In this document: one piece after another, positions 48,792 through 59,300 of the stretch
Layout: each line of letters opens with the position of its first letter
Numbering within the stretch: the first letter of the stretch is position 1
Origin: Pseudoips prasinana
Taxonomy: Eukaryota; Arthropoda; Insecta; Lepidoptera; Nolidae
Assembly (NCBI GenBank): GCA_951640165.1
Contig: OX621255.1
Span: 28,246,001-28,310,000 of the forward strand
DNA: 64,000 bases
Direction of reading: 5' to 3'
Made by a program: the position numbers and the translations under genes
Notes under the pieces: model-generated
What the model saw: the letters and a program-made list of their open reading frames with translations, nothing else
Databases searched by the model: none
Told to the model about the DNA's origin: nothing

Positions 48792-51063
48792 TCACTTTAA
48801 CCTTGAATAAACCCATGTTATATGAGTCTGGAAACGCGTCGTTTGGGAGTCTCTCCACCGCTTAGCCGTGCGTCTGATGAAAGAGGAAGCAAAACGCTTC
48901 GTACGGCATAATGGCTGTGTTTTGGTGGCGTTGAAATCGACCCTGTTTACAATACCCCAATCAGATATAACCTGGAGGGTCGAGTTCATCCGTTCTACCA
49001 TACTCTCTCTGAGAGAATCAGTTGTGCTGCTACTAGCCAGTGGATCGGATATGTAGCTCCCTGAAACTGTGCTGTCATCTGCGTACCCATTAATACCGGG
49101 TAAAAACAGGTCATTAATGTGAGGCAAAAAGAGCGTAGCTGAGAGAACCGATCCCTGAGGAACACCGGCATTAATGGCCTTGAGATCTGAAGAGCAGCCA
49201 TCAACGACCACTCTTATAGACCGCCCAGTCAGGAAATCCGAAATCCAGGTGCACAGGCCAGAAGGTAGTCCATATGATGGAAGCTTGTTGAGCAGACTAT
49301 TATGCCAGACCCTATCGAAAGCCTTCGAGATATCAAGCGAAACCGCTAAGGCTTCACCGTGCCTCTCAATTGCTTCGCCCCAGAGGTGAGTCGCAAGCAC
49401 TAGAAGATCTCCTGTAGATCGATTTCGATGAAAGCCGAATTGGCGATCACACAGAAGATCATTGTTCTCGAGATGCTTGAGGATTTGGGCGTTCAATACA
49501 CGTTTCATAATCTTAGAGAGATGGAGGTGATTGCAATGGGTCTGTAATTCGACGGGCACGACTACCCTTCTTGGGTATGGATTAAACATTTGCAAGCTTC
49601 CATGATTTGGGTACACGACCCCATCTCAGAGAGAGCCGGAATAGGGGACAACACAGGTGCACACGACTTAAGCACTACCGCCGGGATCTCATCGGGTCCA
49701 ATGGCCTTACTCACATCAAGTCCACGCAGCACTTTTAGGACCTCTTTTTGGTGTATGTGGACATCCGACATTTCGGAGCCACAGTGAGGAATCTGTGGTG
49801 GAGGTTGGCTGCATGTATCTAGGGAAGAGTTGCTAGCGAAAAGGTTTGCAAATAATTCCGCTTTCTCTTTTGCACTGTGGGCCAGTGACCCATCGGGCTT
49901 TGGCAGTGGAGGTAGTGAAGAACGGCAAAACTTCGCTTCAACCGATTTGGCCAACTTGCTACCCTAAGGGTAGCAAAAAGCTTTGCTACCCTTAGTGTAG
50001 CTAGCTAGTTTAGAGCCAATTCGGGCAATGTGGTTGAAACGGGCTCTTCTTAATACTTTTTTGCTCATCTTGGCGGCTTTATTAAATGCTTTCTTTTTAT
50101 TGTGTATATCTGACGCCCTAGTACTTCGCGCGTGTGCCCATTCCACGTACGCCGTCTGCTTAAGGGCCTCACTAATGTGGCACTCGGTATTGTACCATGG
50201 ACGGGCTGCACACTCGGTGGACACATCAAAGTATGGGATAAAGTATTCCATACCCTGACGTATAACATCAACTATAGCATCGGCGCAAATTGAAGGGTCG
50301 TCAGATACGAAGCACGTCGCGCGCCAAAGATATGAAGCAAAAAAGTGCCGCATCTCATCCCAATCTGCTGACTTATATCGCCACATCCGCCTGTTTCCCT
50401 TTGGGCTTATATCAGGTGGAGAAAATTGGGATACAGATTTCACCAGACAGTGGTCAGAGCTCCCTAAAGGGGACGTTACGCTGACCGAGTAAGAATCTGG
50501 GCTAGTTGTCAGCAAAAGGTCTAGGCAGTATGCAGTGTGGTTTTCGATATCAGGTATACGTGTCGGTTGATCATCAAGCTGGGTGAGATTTAGCGAAAGC
50601 GCAAATCTTCGCGCCTCTCGCCACTCTTCGTGGTGAGCGTTGTAATCCCCCAGAAACACAAGTTGAGCCGACGGGTAGCGTTCTTTGGCCACATCACCTT
50701 TCGCACTAAGGTAGCTGAAGAGCCTGGTTGTCTCCTGGTCGCCTGTATGTGATTTGTATACTACCGAATACATGATTTTCTCATTGCCGGTGTCCACCAA
50801 AACCCACAACACAGAGAAACTAGAGTCTTCAAGGTTTCGGAGACGTCGGCTGCAAATATCATCACGAACATATCCACATACCCCAGCGTGAGGCTTGAAG
50901 CGGTTCTCCAAGGTATACCCTAGGTAGTTGAGGTATGTCGTGTCTGTCGGATTTTTGATCTGCGTCTCCGTAAGAAAAAGTAGGTGCGGATTTTCTGTCT
51001 CGAGGTGGTGGTGGACTGAGTTGATATTTGAGTGGGAGAAACTTAGGATTCGATGTCACCAGA
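48792..51063 (-). pseudogene. Endonuclease/reverse transcriptase of the Jockey-type LINE
   Basis: Endonuclease: LLFLTETQIKNPTDTTYLNY upstream, then VYKSHTG, VFLGDYNAHHEEW, YCLDLLLTTSPD and LGSSDHCLV (ORF 50911-49964). A 27-bp insertion adds an in-frame TAG (49964-49966), after which the same frame continues (49954-49562) through GLDVSKAIGPDEIPAVVLK. A frameshift near 49600 leads to the RT (49616-48792): FHRNRSTGDLLV, LDISKAFDRVWHN, NAGVPQGSVLSATLFLPHIN, GYADDSTVS. No RNase H. Non-functional. Confidence 0.85.
49953..49994. repeat. Palindromic 27-bp insertion in the LINE ORF
   Basis: GCTACCCTAAGGGTAGC is followed by AAAAAGCTTT and then GCTACCCTTAG. On the minus strand the repeated GGGTAGCAA flanks a complementary TTGCTACCC. 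Without 27 bp the ORF reads YTKGSK straight into LAKSVEA. Confidence 0.85.
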
Positions 51064-51101
51064 ACATCTCTGGTGACATCGATTCCTAAGTTTCTCCCAC
51101 T
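51031..51101. repeat. Hairpin with 33-bp arms at a LINE 5' junction
   Basis: 51031-51063 (starts AGTGGGAGAAACTTAGGATT) and 51069-51101 are complementary with one mismatch and a 5-nt loop. The left arm is LINE sequence; the right arm is its inverted copy at the truncation point. Confidence 0.95.
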
Positions 51102-51344
51102 ATTTTTGTGAGGATGCGTGACGAAGGACAATAATAAGTATAAGTTAGTGGAGTTTCACTAACTTAATACTCAACTTCCGTTCCCTCTTCGTAACGCAAT
51201 CGCTACGCATTCACCAGCTTAAGCATCTTCTACACGGTTGCAAACCAACATCCATCCATCTAGACTGCACAACTGCTGTATAGATGAAAAAATGAAAATG
51301 AAAAGCGTTTATTCTGCATATATAAGTATGTTACAAAAATAATC

Positions 51345-51794
51345 ATCATCATCATATCAGCCGAAAGACGTCCACTGCTGGACAAAGGCCTCCCCCAAAG
51401 ATCTCCACAATTGCCGGTCTTGTGCTATTCGCATCCAGCAGTTTCCAGCGACCCGCACAAGATCATCGGTCCATCTTGTAGGAGGCCTGCCCACGCTGCG
51501 TCTTCCGGTTCGTGGTCGCCACTCGAGAACCTTTCTGCCCCAACGGCCGTCGGCTCTACGAGCTATGTGCCCTGCCCACTGCCACTTCAGCTTGGCAATT
51601 CTTCGGGCTATGTCGGTGACTTTGGTTCGCCTGCGGATTTCGACATTTCTGATGCGATCCCGCAGGGAAACTCCAAGCATAGCCCTCTCCATTGCTCTTT
51701 GGGTGACCTTGAGCCTTCTAATAAGGCCCATAGTGAGCGACCACGTCTCTGTTCCGTATGTCATCACTGGCAACAAAAATAATACTACTGCCAA
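51345..51794 (-). mobile_element. RTE-type LINE fragment, long C-terminal RT reading frame (minus)
   Basis: The minus strand is open for 145 codons (51794-51357): [60 protein letters not shown] and [12 protein letters not shown], the conserved end of RTE-clade polymerases, then the 3' tail GATGATGATGATT-type repeats (51343-51356). Least decayed of the four copies in the window. Confidence 0.8.
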
Positions 51795-52443
51795 ACTGTT
51801 ATACAGTTTGTTGGCAGATGTAGCTCCCTGCTTTAAATAATTAAACTAATAATAATGGTTCAATCAAAACATTCCACCAGACTAAGATAAAAAAAAACAA
51901 CTTTAAACCTATATTAAACTAATACATTAAATTTATATTATTGTTGACAATTTCCATCAGATATGACCCTAACCTCTTTTTAAATGTGTTTTTTGTTTAG
52001 CACTCATTTTCTTCAAAAGGAAGATCATTAAAAATCGTTGGTACTAAAAACCTTCTGCACCTCTGTCCATAATAGTTATTATAATTGGGAACTGCAAATC
52101 TTTTAATATTTCTATTTCTTTGAGGTCTACATTAAACTATATTATCTTTAAATTCGTTTTAAGAGTAGTGTACCATTACTAGCAAAAACACTGCCTTTTC
52201 ATGGACTGGCAAGATCTTACATTCCAGAAACAGCTCTTCATAGTTAGGTACTGCTCTTGCAACATTTTTTTTTGTACTTTTATCCACTAGTAGTTTCAAA
52301 AATCTAATTTGTATGGCTTTAATTTTATCCAATACCGTTTTAAATGTGTTACCGTAATATTTAAAACGGTAAATGGATGGCAACCACCAGGGTGACCTTT
52401 GTTGGGACGTGCCGTGTACAAGATGCTTTACTCCCCAAGTCAA
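51780..52443 (-). mobile_element. LINE C-terminal fragment (minus)
   Basis: 52443-52159 encodes SIYRFKYYGNTFKTVLDKIK and QIRFLKLLVDKS, the end of a CR1/L2-like RT; 3' UTR down to 51780 (CCAAACTGTTATACAGTTTG). Same family as 15440-16260. Contains a 12-bp-arm hairpin at 52334-52370. Confidence 0.6.
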
Positions 52444-52489
52444 CAGTACAAAGGAAGTTTAGTTGAAAAGCATTTAAAATGATACAAAC

Positions 52490-52495
52490 TTTATT
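52490..52495 (-). terminator. Candidate poly(A) signal for the SNM1A gene
   Basis: AATAAA on the minus strand about 870 bp beyond the stop (53365), within GTTTAATAAAGTTTG. The implied 3' UTR would include repeat sequence, so this is tentative. Confidence 0.3.
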
Positions 52496-52739
52496 AAACA
52501 TATAAACCACCAATCAAAGTAATATAAACAGTAACCTAGTATACAACAATATAAAAAATCACAGACTAGTATGGGCGGAAGCAGCACTGGAGATTCTACT
52601 GGCACTCATCTGGAACAACAGATCAATTAGTGTCACTCAGTCACTAAAGGTTAAAACTTATTAATCAATTAGAAGAAATAGGAAAATTAATGTTATTTCA
52701 ACTTTTGCGATTTGTACACATTTTTATATATTGTGGATA

Positions 52740-53330
52740 CGGGTCTCAATCGAGATAACGATTTAAGGCAAGTCATTACCCTGGTTACCCGACGTTTCGG
52801 CATGGATTGCACCAGCCGTAGTCACGGGTCGACTGGTGTGGCGCGGCAGCGTCGTCTCCGTGATTTAGATATAACGTATTCAACAACGTGACAAAAGTAG
52901 AGGCAAATGCAATATTGCCGTGAATCGTGATTTTCCGTGTTGATACTTAGGAAGGCTTTGGACGCGGATAAAAAGTATTATGTAAATACAATGTAGTGCA
53001 GTATGAGAAGTGTCCTCTACTGCGGGTACATGCAATCAGCTCCGGGAAGATAGCGATTTGTTTATGGCTCAGTCGCTGTGCCGAACAGGCAGGAGTCGGC
53101 AATAAGGGAGGGCAATCCAAAGCCCTCTCAGGGTACGTGACCTGACCTGACCATGGAATAAAAGGGGGGCACCGGAGCAGCATACCTGCGTTCCCGGGGC
53201 TTCCCCTATCAGGCGCCAAGAGAACTCCACGGCAGGTTAGGTTTATTCGGTGCGAGTCCGACATACCCACCCGCAGACACTTGTTGCGTATGTATGTGTA
53301 GGCGTTCCCCCTGCCATAACAAAAAAAAAA
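52740..53330 (+). mobile_element. Unclassified dispersed repeats downstream of SNM1A
   Basis: 52745-52870 (CCGACGTTTCGGCATGGATT, CCGTAGTCACGGGTCGAC) resembles a repeat I have seen widely in Lepidoptera. 53000-53330 (GGCAGGAGTCGGCAATAAGG, GGCACCGGAGCAGCATACC, CCCCCTGCCATAAC then a long A run) looks like a plus-strand retroelement 3' end stopping 35 bp from the SNM1A stop. No family name can be given. Confidence 0.4.
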
Positions 53331-53364
53331 CAAAAATGATATTATATAGTACTGTACCTTATAT

Positions 53365-56300
53365 TTAGGTGACGGCAGCAACCCGACGTTGGTCCTGTAT
53401 GCTGTAGAAATCCGTCAATTTGCTCTGACTCTGCACATCATCCTTGTACACCAACGGACACGGGAAGTATTTCTGCAAACAAATTGTCTACCCTGTTTAT
53501 ATCACTAAAATTCTAAATATACAACTGATTTGAAGTGTAAAGAATAAATATGTCTTTAAATGTATTCAAAATAAGTGTTGTTTGGAATTACGTTGTTCTG
53601 AATAAGAATGGATTCAGTTGTTGTGAATAAGAATGTATTCAGTTGTTGTAAATAAGAATGGATTCAGTTGTTTTGAATAAGAATGGATTCAGTTATTCTG
53701 AATAAGAATGGATTCAGTAGTTCTGTATAAGAATAGATTCAGTTGTTCTGAATAAGAATGGATTCAATTGTTTTGAATTAGAATAGATTCAGTTCTCCTG
53801 AATAAGAATTGATCCACTTGTACTCACTAAGAATGGAGTCAGTTGTTCTGAATAAGAATGGATTCAGTTATTCTTAATAAGAATGGATTCAGTTGTCCTG
53901 AATAATAATTGATTAAGTTGTTCTGAATTAGAATGGTTTCAGTTGTTACCAACAACAATTATATGGGTCCTGCTGGATCAGACAACAGTTGTCTTGAATA
54001 AAAATGATTTAAGCTGTATCAAACAACAGTTTTTTTTATAGATCTGATCCCTAGCAAGACATATTTTTAATATAACATGTAATGACGTCACCCACAAGCC
54101 ACTCGAGTATAAAGACTAGTTTTTTTATCGTTAAGTAAGAGGTAAGTTGGTGAGCCGAAGAACAACTTTAACATTAACCCTCAATCGGTCATAGCGTATG
54201 TTCATAGTTCATTGGTTTTAGCTCGGAGTCTAAAACTACCATATTATGGCGCTACACAACGCTGTTTTACGAAATCTTTGACTTCGGTTGATTAACTTAA
54301 CCGTAAACTTAGTGCTAGATATTCTTTTCAAAATGCCTCCATGCGTTACTACGAAAGTGTCTCACCAAAGAGGCACATAGATACACTGACAGACAACAAA
54401 GCGTTCCTTAATATCCATTTAAGGAGCCTTCAGAAGATGGCTCACCTGGACAGCTTTGACCCCGCCCGATATATCGACGGTGGGTATCACTTGCTTTGGC
54501 TTCAAATACTTGACAAAACGCACCAGCTCCGAGAAACTCGAATGTTCACTGTACGGTATCCCTGAAAATTAATTTATTTTATTTTAACACAGTTATACAA
54601 TATAAATCTTTTACACGCCGCAAGTCGTGGATTCGATCCTCCATGCAGGACTGATATTTGTGTGCATCAACATGTCTGTTTGTCCTGAGTCTGGGTGTAA
54701 TTATCTATACAAATATGTATTTACAAAAGAAAAGTTGTATATAATAAAATTAGTTATCTAGTTTCCATAGTACAAGCTCTGCTTAGTTTGTGGTCAGATG
54801 GCCATGTGCGAATGTCCCAGGAATTCCAGGACATTATATGGGTGAACTAATACATCTATGGTAAGCGATCACCCATCCACATATTGACTTCGCCTGTGTG
54901 GCTGACGGCCAAGAAGAATAGCGATACCCCATCTCACCCCGTGGGGGCGTAGAAATCGTCCCGACTGAATATCTATCAGAGAACGAGCAGCAAGGTCAAT
55001 CTGTGTACTATGACCATCGTACTGCGATTGCCTACCAGAGAACGGGCAGCAGCGTTTTTCTGTGAACTATGACTATCATACTGCGATCGCCAACCCGTCT
55101 GCCAAGCGTGGCGATTATGACATATCCCTCCAAAATTCTGGACACAATTAATACTAGTACAAAACGTTATTAGATTGTGACCTATATTTGATCATATAGA
55201 ATTATAATTTATTTTATGATAGTTATCATTTAGTTATATACGTAGCAAAGTTTTGAAGTTAACGTCAAAATGATTATATAAGGTGATTTAAAACGGTAGG
55301 TAGGGTAAAAAAATGACGATTCCATAAAAATGTAAATTTTTTACGGAATATACGATTTATGAATTTGTATGTGAAAATACATATACTAATTGTTAATACT
55401 TCAGAAAGTACATACATACATACATAGACTAACGCCTGTTTCCCAGAGGGGTAGGCAGAGACAACGGATTTCCATTTGTCACGATCTTTGCATACTTCTT
55501 TTGCCTCGATTACTTCAGAAAGTAAGTACTGTTTTATATATTTTATTTGACTTTCCGGTCGTGTCCATTCCTATCGAATCATAAGAGTGATGGAATAGAA
55601 AGTGCCCTTGTGTTTGCGCACACACTTGTGCATTATAATATGGCAGATGGCGGATGGTGGCAGATGAAGCTCCCTTTTTGCAATTTTCTTATATAACTAT
55701 AATATAATATACTTAGGCAATATTTACTAATATTTCAGATTCTACACGTCCCGCGCAATTGGTTAGTCTCCATGAAGACTGGCCACCGTGGCCGAAATTC
55801 GTCTAGGAGGACATTAATTTCTTAATTATTATGATATTTAACTACATCGTGACTGAATGGTCTTGGCGAAACCATAAACTAAAGTTCATAGTTACCGTGT
55901 ATGGTGACCATATCTTTCTCGACGTTGGTGGACTTCCCGTTCTCCCAACCGCTCGGCTTAAAAGCCACCACCTCGCTGAAGGCACCCTTCAAACTATCTA
56001 GGTACGTGCGGAGTTTCTGGAAAATATACGCTAAAATAATAATACTATCGATATAACACACAGTGCACTGTGTTCATTGTACAGAAAGAAATTTGACAGA
56101 TTGGGGTAGCTGGATGTGCTGGCGACATCCAGCTACCCCAATCTGTCAAATTTCTTTTATAGATTTTCAACTTTATCTCATAAACATAAGGTTCACTTTC
56201 AATTGGGAAATTTGACAGATTGGGGTAGCTTGATGTTCTCGCGTCTGTACATTACACAGAATTCAATTTTAAGCACAAGTCACACAATACATACATAGAA

Positions 56301-59300
56301 ATAGCACATTTGAAAATTAGCGCTACAGTCATCTGTGGCCTTTTAGTCGCTAAGGGGCTTATTATGGATGCCACATTGAATACGTAAAATTTGGATATTA
56401 TTTATTTATAACTTTACGCACATAAAACAGTGCAAAGGCGGACTTAATTCCCAGGACATTTTCGTCCAGTCAACCTTAAGGTGGTGGTGGGAGGTGCAAG
56501 GATCATACAATTCTCAAAAAGTAAGAATATAGGGCCATACTATTTCTTAACGTGTGTGTGCGAGCGTGCGTGTATGCGTGTGCATATCGTGCGCGTGCGT
56601 GTGCGTGTATATATAAGGTGTAACCAAAATATCTGCCACGGCTGCAATGGGAGACAGTATTGTGTTTATAGATTACAATAGTAAAGTTAAATTATTGATA
56701 ATATGACATATTTTTTTTCATACAAAAAATTGTACGTATAAATTTGAATTGATTTCATAATGCATAAACCCACTCTGTAGACTTCATTCATAAGTTGTTG
56801 CCGCTAAACGATGCCGCTGCGCGCGGGCCACTTTGTTCTCACTGCGCAGCCCCCCGCGCAGGTTACCCCGCTCGTCGCACGCGCTACCGAACCGCCCGGC
56901 GCGCGCGGCACGGCGCGGCGGCGCGGCGTTCGCCAGTCGCACCTCGCCCCCCGCCCGAGCGGTCAATAACCGGAATTTCGCGCGCCTTTAATAAAAATGC
57001 CTTCCAGACCACGGTATTCTAATCAAGAACGCCATGAAATGGTATTGTGCTACCGCGAGTGTAACTCTGTAACTGCGCATGCAGTGAACTTATACCAGCA
57101 GAGGTTTGGTGTGCGAGTGAGTCATCATACCCTTCTGGATGCCGTGTACAGGTTTAGAGAACACGGCCGTTTTGACCCACCTCCGGCTGACGCAGGCAGG
57201 CCTCCATATTCTGCCGAACTCGAAGAGGAAGTGTTGGACTTCTTCCGACATCATCCTCTTGCGAGCACCAGAGATGCTGCTCGAGTGTTCGAAGTGAGCC
57301 ACGCCTACGTGTGGCGGCTTTTAAATCGGGAAGGGCTCCATCCGTACCACTTTACAAGAGTCCAAGAACTGCATCCACCTGACTACGCGGCCCGCCTCGC
57401 GTTTTGTAATTGGATTACGGAAGAACGACGCAATATTCTGTGGACTGACGAGTCCACATTCACACGGGTTGGTATGTTCAACATACACAATGCGCATTAC
57501 TGGACTGAGGAGAATCCTCGTGTAGTGCGGCCTGATCACTTTCAGACTCGGTTCAGTGTTAATGTGTGGGCTGGGATACTGGGGAACAGAATTCTAGGAC
57601 CAGTGTTCTTAGACAGACTGAACGGAGAGACGTATCTGCGCTTACTACAAACCCGTGTAAGAAGAATGTTGGAACGTATTCCTCTTGAAGAGATAAGAGG
57701 GCTACACTTTCAACATGACGGAGCACCACCTCATTTCGCCATCAGCGTACGGGAATTTTTAAACGGTGTCTGGTACGGCGGTGAAAGATGGATAGGCCGA
57801 GGAGGGCCAGTGCCGTGGCCTCCTCGCTCGCCAGATTTAACCCCTCTAGACTTTTTTTTGTGGGGTCGTGTAAAGGACCTAGTGTACGGCCAAACTGGAC
57901 ATGATATTAGAAGTGTAGGAGAACTAAAAAGGCGAATCAAACGCGCATTTAGACTAGTGAAAAGTGAAACGGACACATTAAATAAAGTTAAGAGACATGT
58001 ACGTAAGCGTGCCTTCATTTGTGTACAACGCGAAGGTGGACTTGTGCAACAGTTTTGTAGATAAGTAGGTAGGGAGTGTGTAAATAACTGTGAATATGGT
58101 GCAATTGTTGTAAATAAGATGATTAACTTTTAAACACGCCAAGTTACTATAATTCATCGTTATTTGATATTAATCTAAATTGTACTTACTTATTGTTTAA
58201 TAATAATAAGAAATAAAATGCGATTCTTACACTAACTTGACAGTCCAAAGCCTGTTATAAGTGTGATGGGAAGTTTATCATCTTATTTACGTAAGTTTTT
58301 TGGAAGAATGCAGTAGCTGGTAAGTAAATTCACTTTTAAAACACTTGTGCCTGCGTATTATTACAGATTGTGATTTCAGTTTTCATTCACCGAAGAGAAG
58401 CAGTAGTAGTAGAAGAGAGAGCAGTTGTTTTCATTGACGAAGCGATACATTGCGCGTAATTTGTGAACGGTTTTATGCGCAGTAGAGTCGATGTTTATTT
58501 AACTACTTTATCTTCTCAAATTGAAATAACTGTTTCGGGGTACGAAAGCTCTTCACTATTGTAATCTATAAACACAATACTACCTCCCATTAAAGCCGTG
58601 GCAGATATTTTTGTAACACCTTATATGTTATATTTTAACCAGTGTAAGTGACGAGTTTAAGAGTCCTGTCTCCTATTTCTTTTGCCATTCAGTGTTGCTT
58701 AAATCTTAACGCAATGAAGACTGGCCCATTACGCAAAAAGTAAATATTTTTATTAAGACAATTATTTTTTCTCTAATATAATATACGTCCACCCGTGGAC
58801 TAGATATTTCTTCAAGGTAACTTTTAGGTCCTGTACGGAAGATAAAGCGGTACAGCCTCGCACGTAAAAAGTTCGAAGTTTAATTTATGATCCATATTCA
58901 TTCATAATTAAAAAACCTTAATAAATTTACTTATGAAGGTTTTTAATTATTTCCGAATGGCTGTTAGTTGGAGATTTCGTTCGTCGTATTTCCTTCTCAC
59001 TCTGCTCTACATACATGCCATAGACAAGAATGTGACGATGCTATACTAATGCTGTCGCCACGGCCTGTAAAACTAAGTCCTCTCCTAGTCTGCAACTAAT
59101 ATCGCAGCGGCGCTCGTCTCCAAAACGGTACGTAAGTTATCGACGACGTTAAGCAACCAGGTCAGTTCATACATGGGTGGGCGTTAAAATGGTTTGTTTT
59201 CTGAGCTTCTCCGTGCTTCGGAGGAGACGTTAAGCTGTCGTTCCCAGTTGTAGACAGTTACTAAGCCACGTCACAGGCCTAGCAGGCTAAGGTAACCACT

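Larger units (their letters stand above)
48689..51063 (-). mobile_element. 5'-truncated Jockey-type LINE, decayed
   Basis: Minus strand, from a poly(A) tail (T run near 48690) up to a truncated endonuclease at 51063. 3' UTR landmarks are CATCTTATGGGTACGCGCGG and CTTCACTTACCATCATGTG. The 5' junction is a 33-bp inverted duplication (51031-51101). Lies between the convergent sulfatase and SNM1A genes. Confidence 0.8.

Noticed and set aside
54341..54565. 74-codon plus-strand ORF
   Set aside because: It overlaps the SNM1A exon on the minus strand (54561-54446), which has the conserved IPYSEHSS motif and proper splice sites.
56795..57022. Alanine/arginine-rich ORF in the transposon leader
   Set aside because: It reflects the GC-rich sequence; no domain, overlaps the transposase start in another frame.
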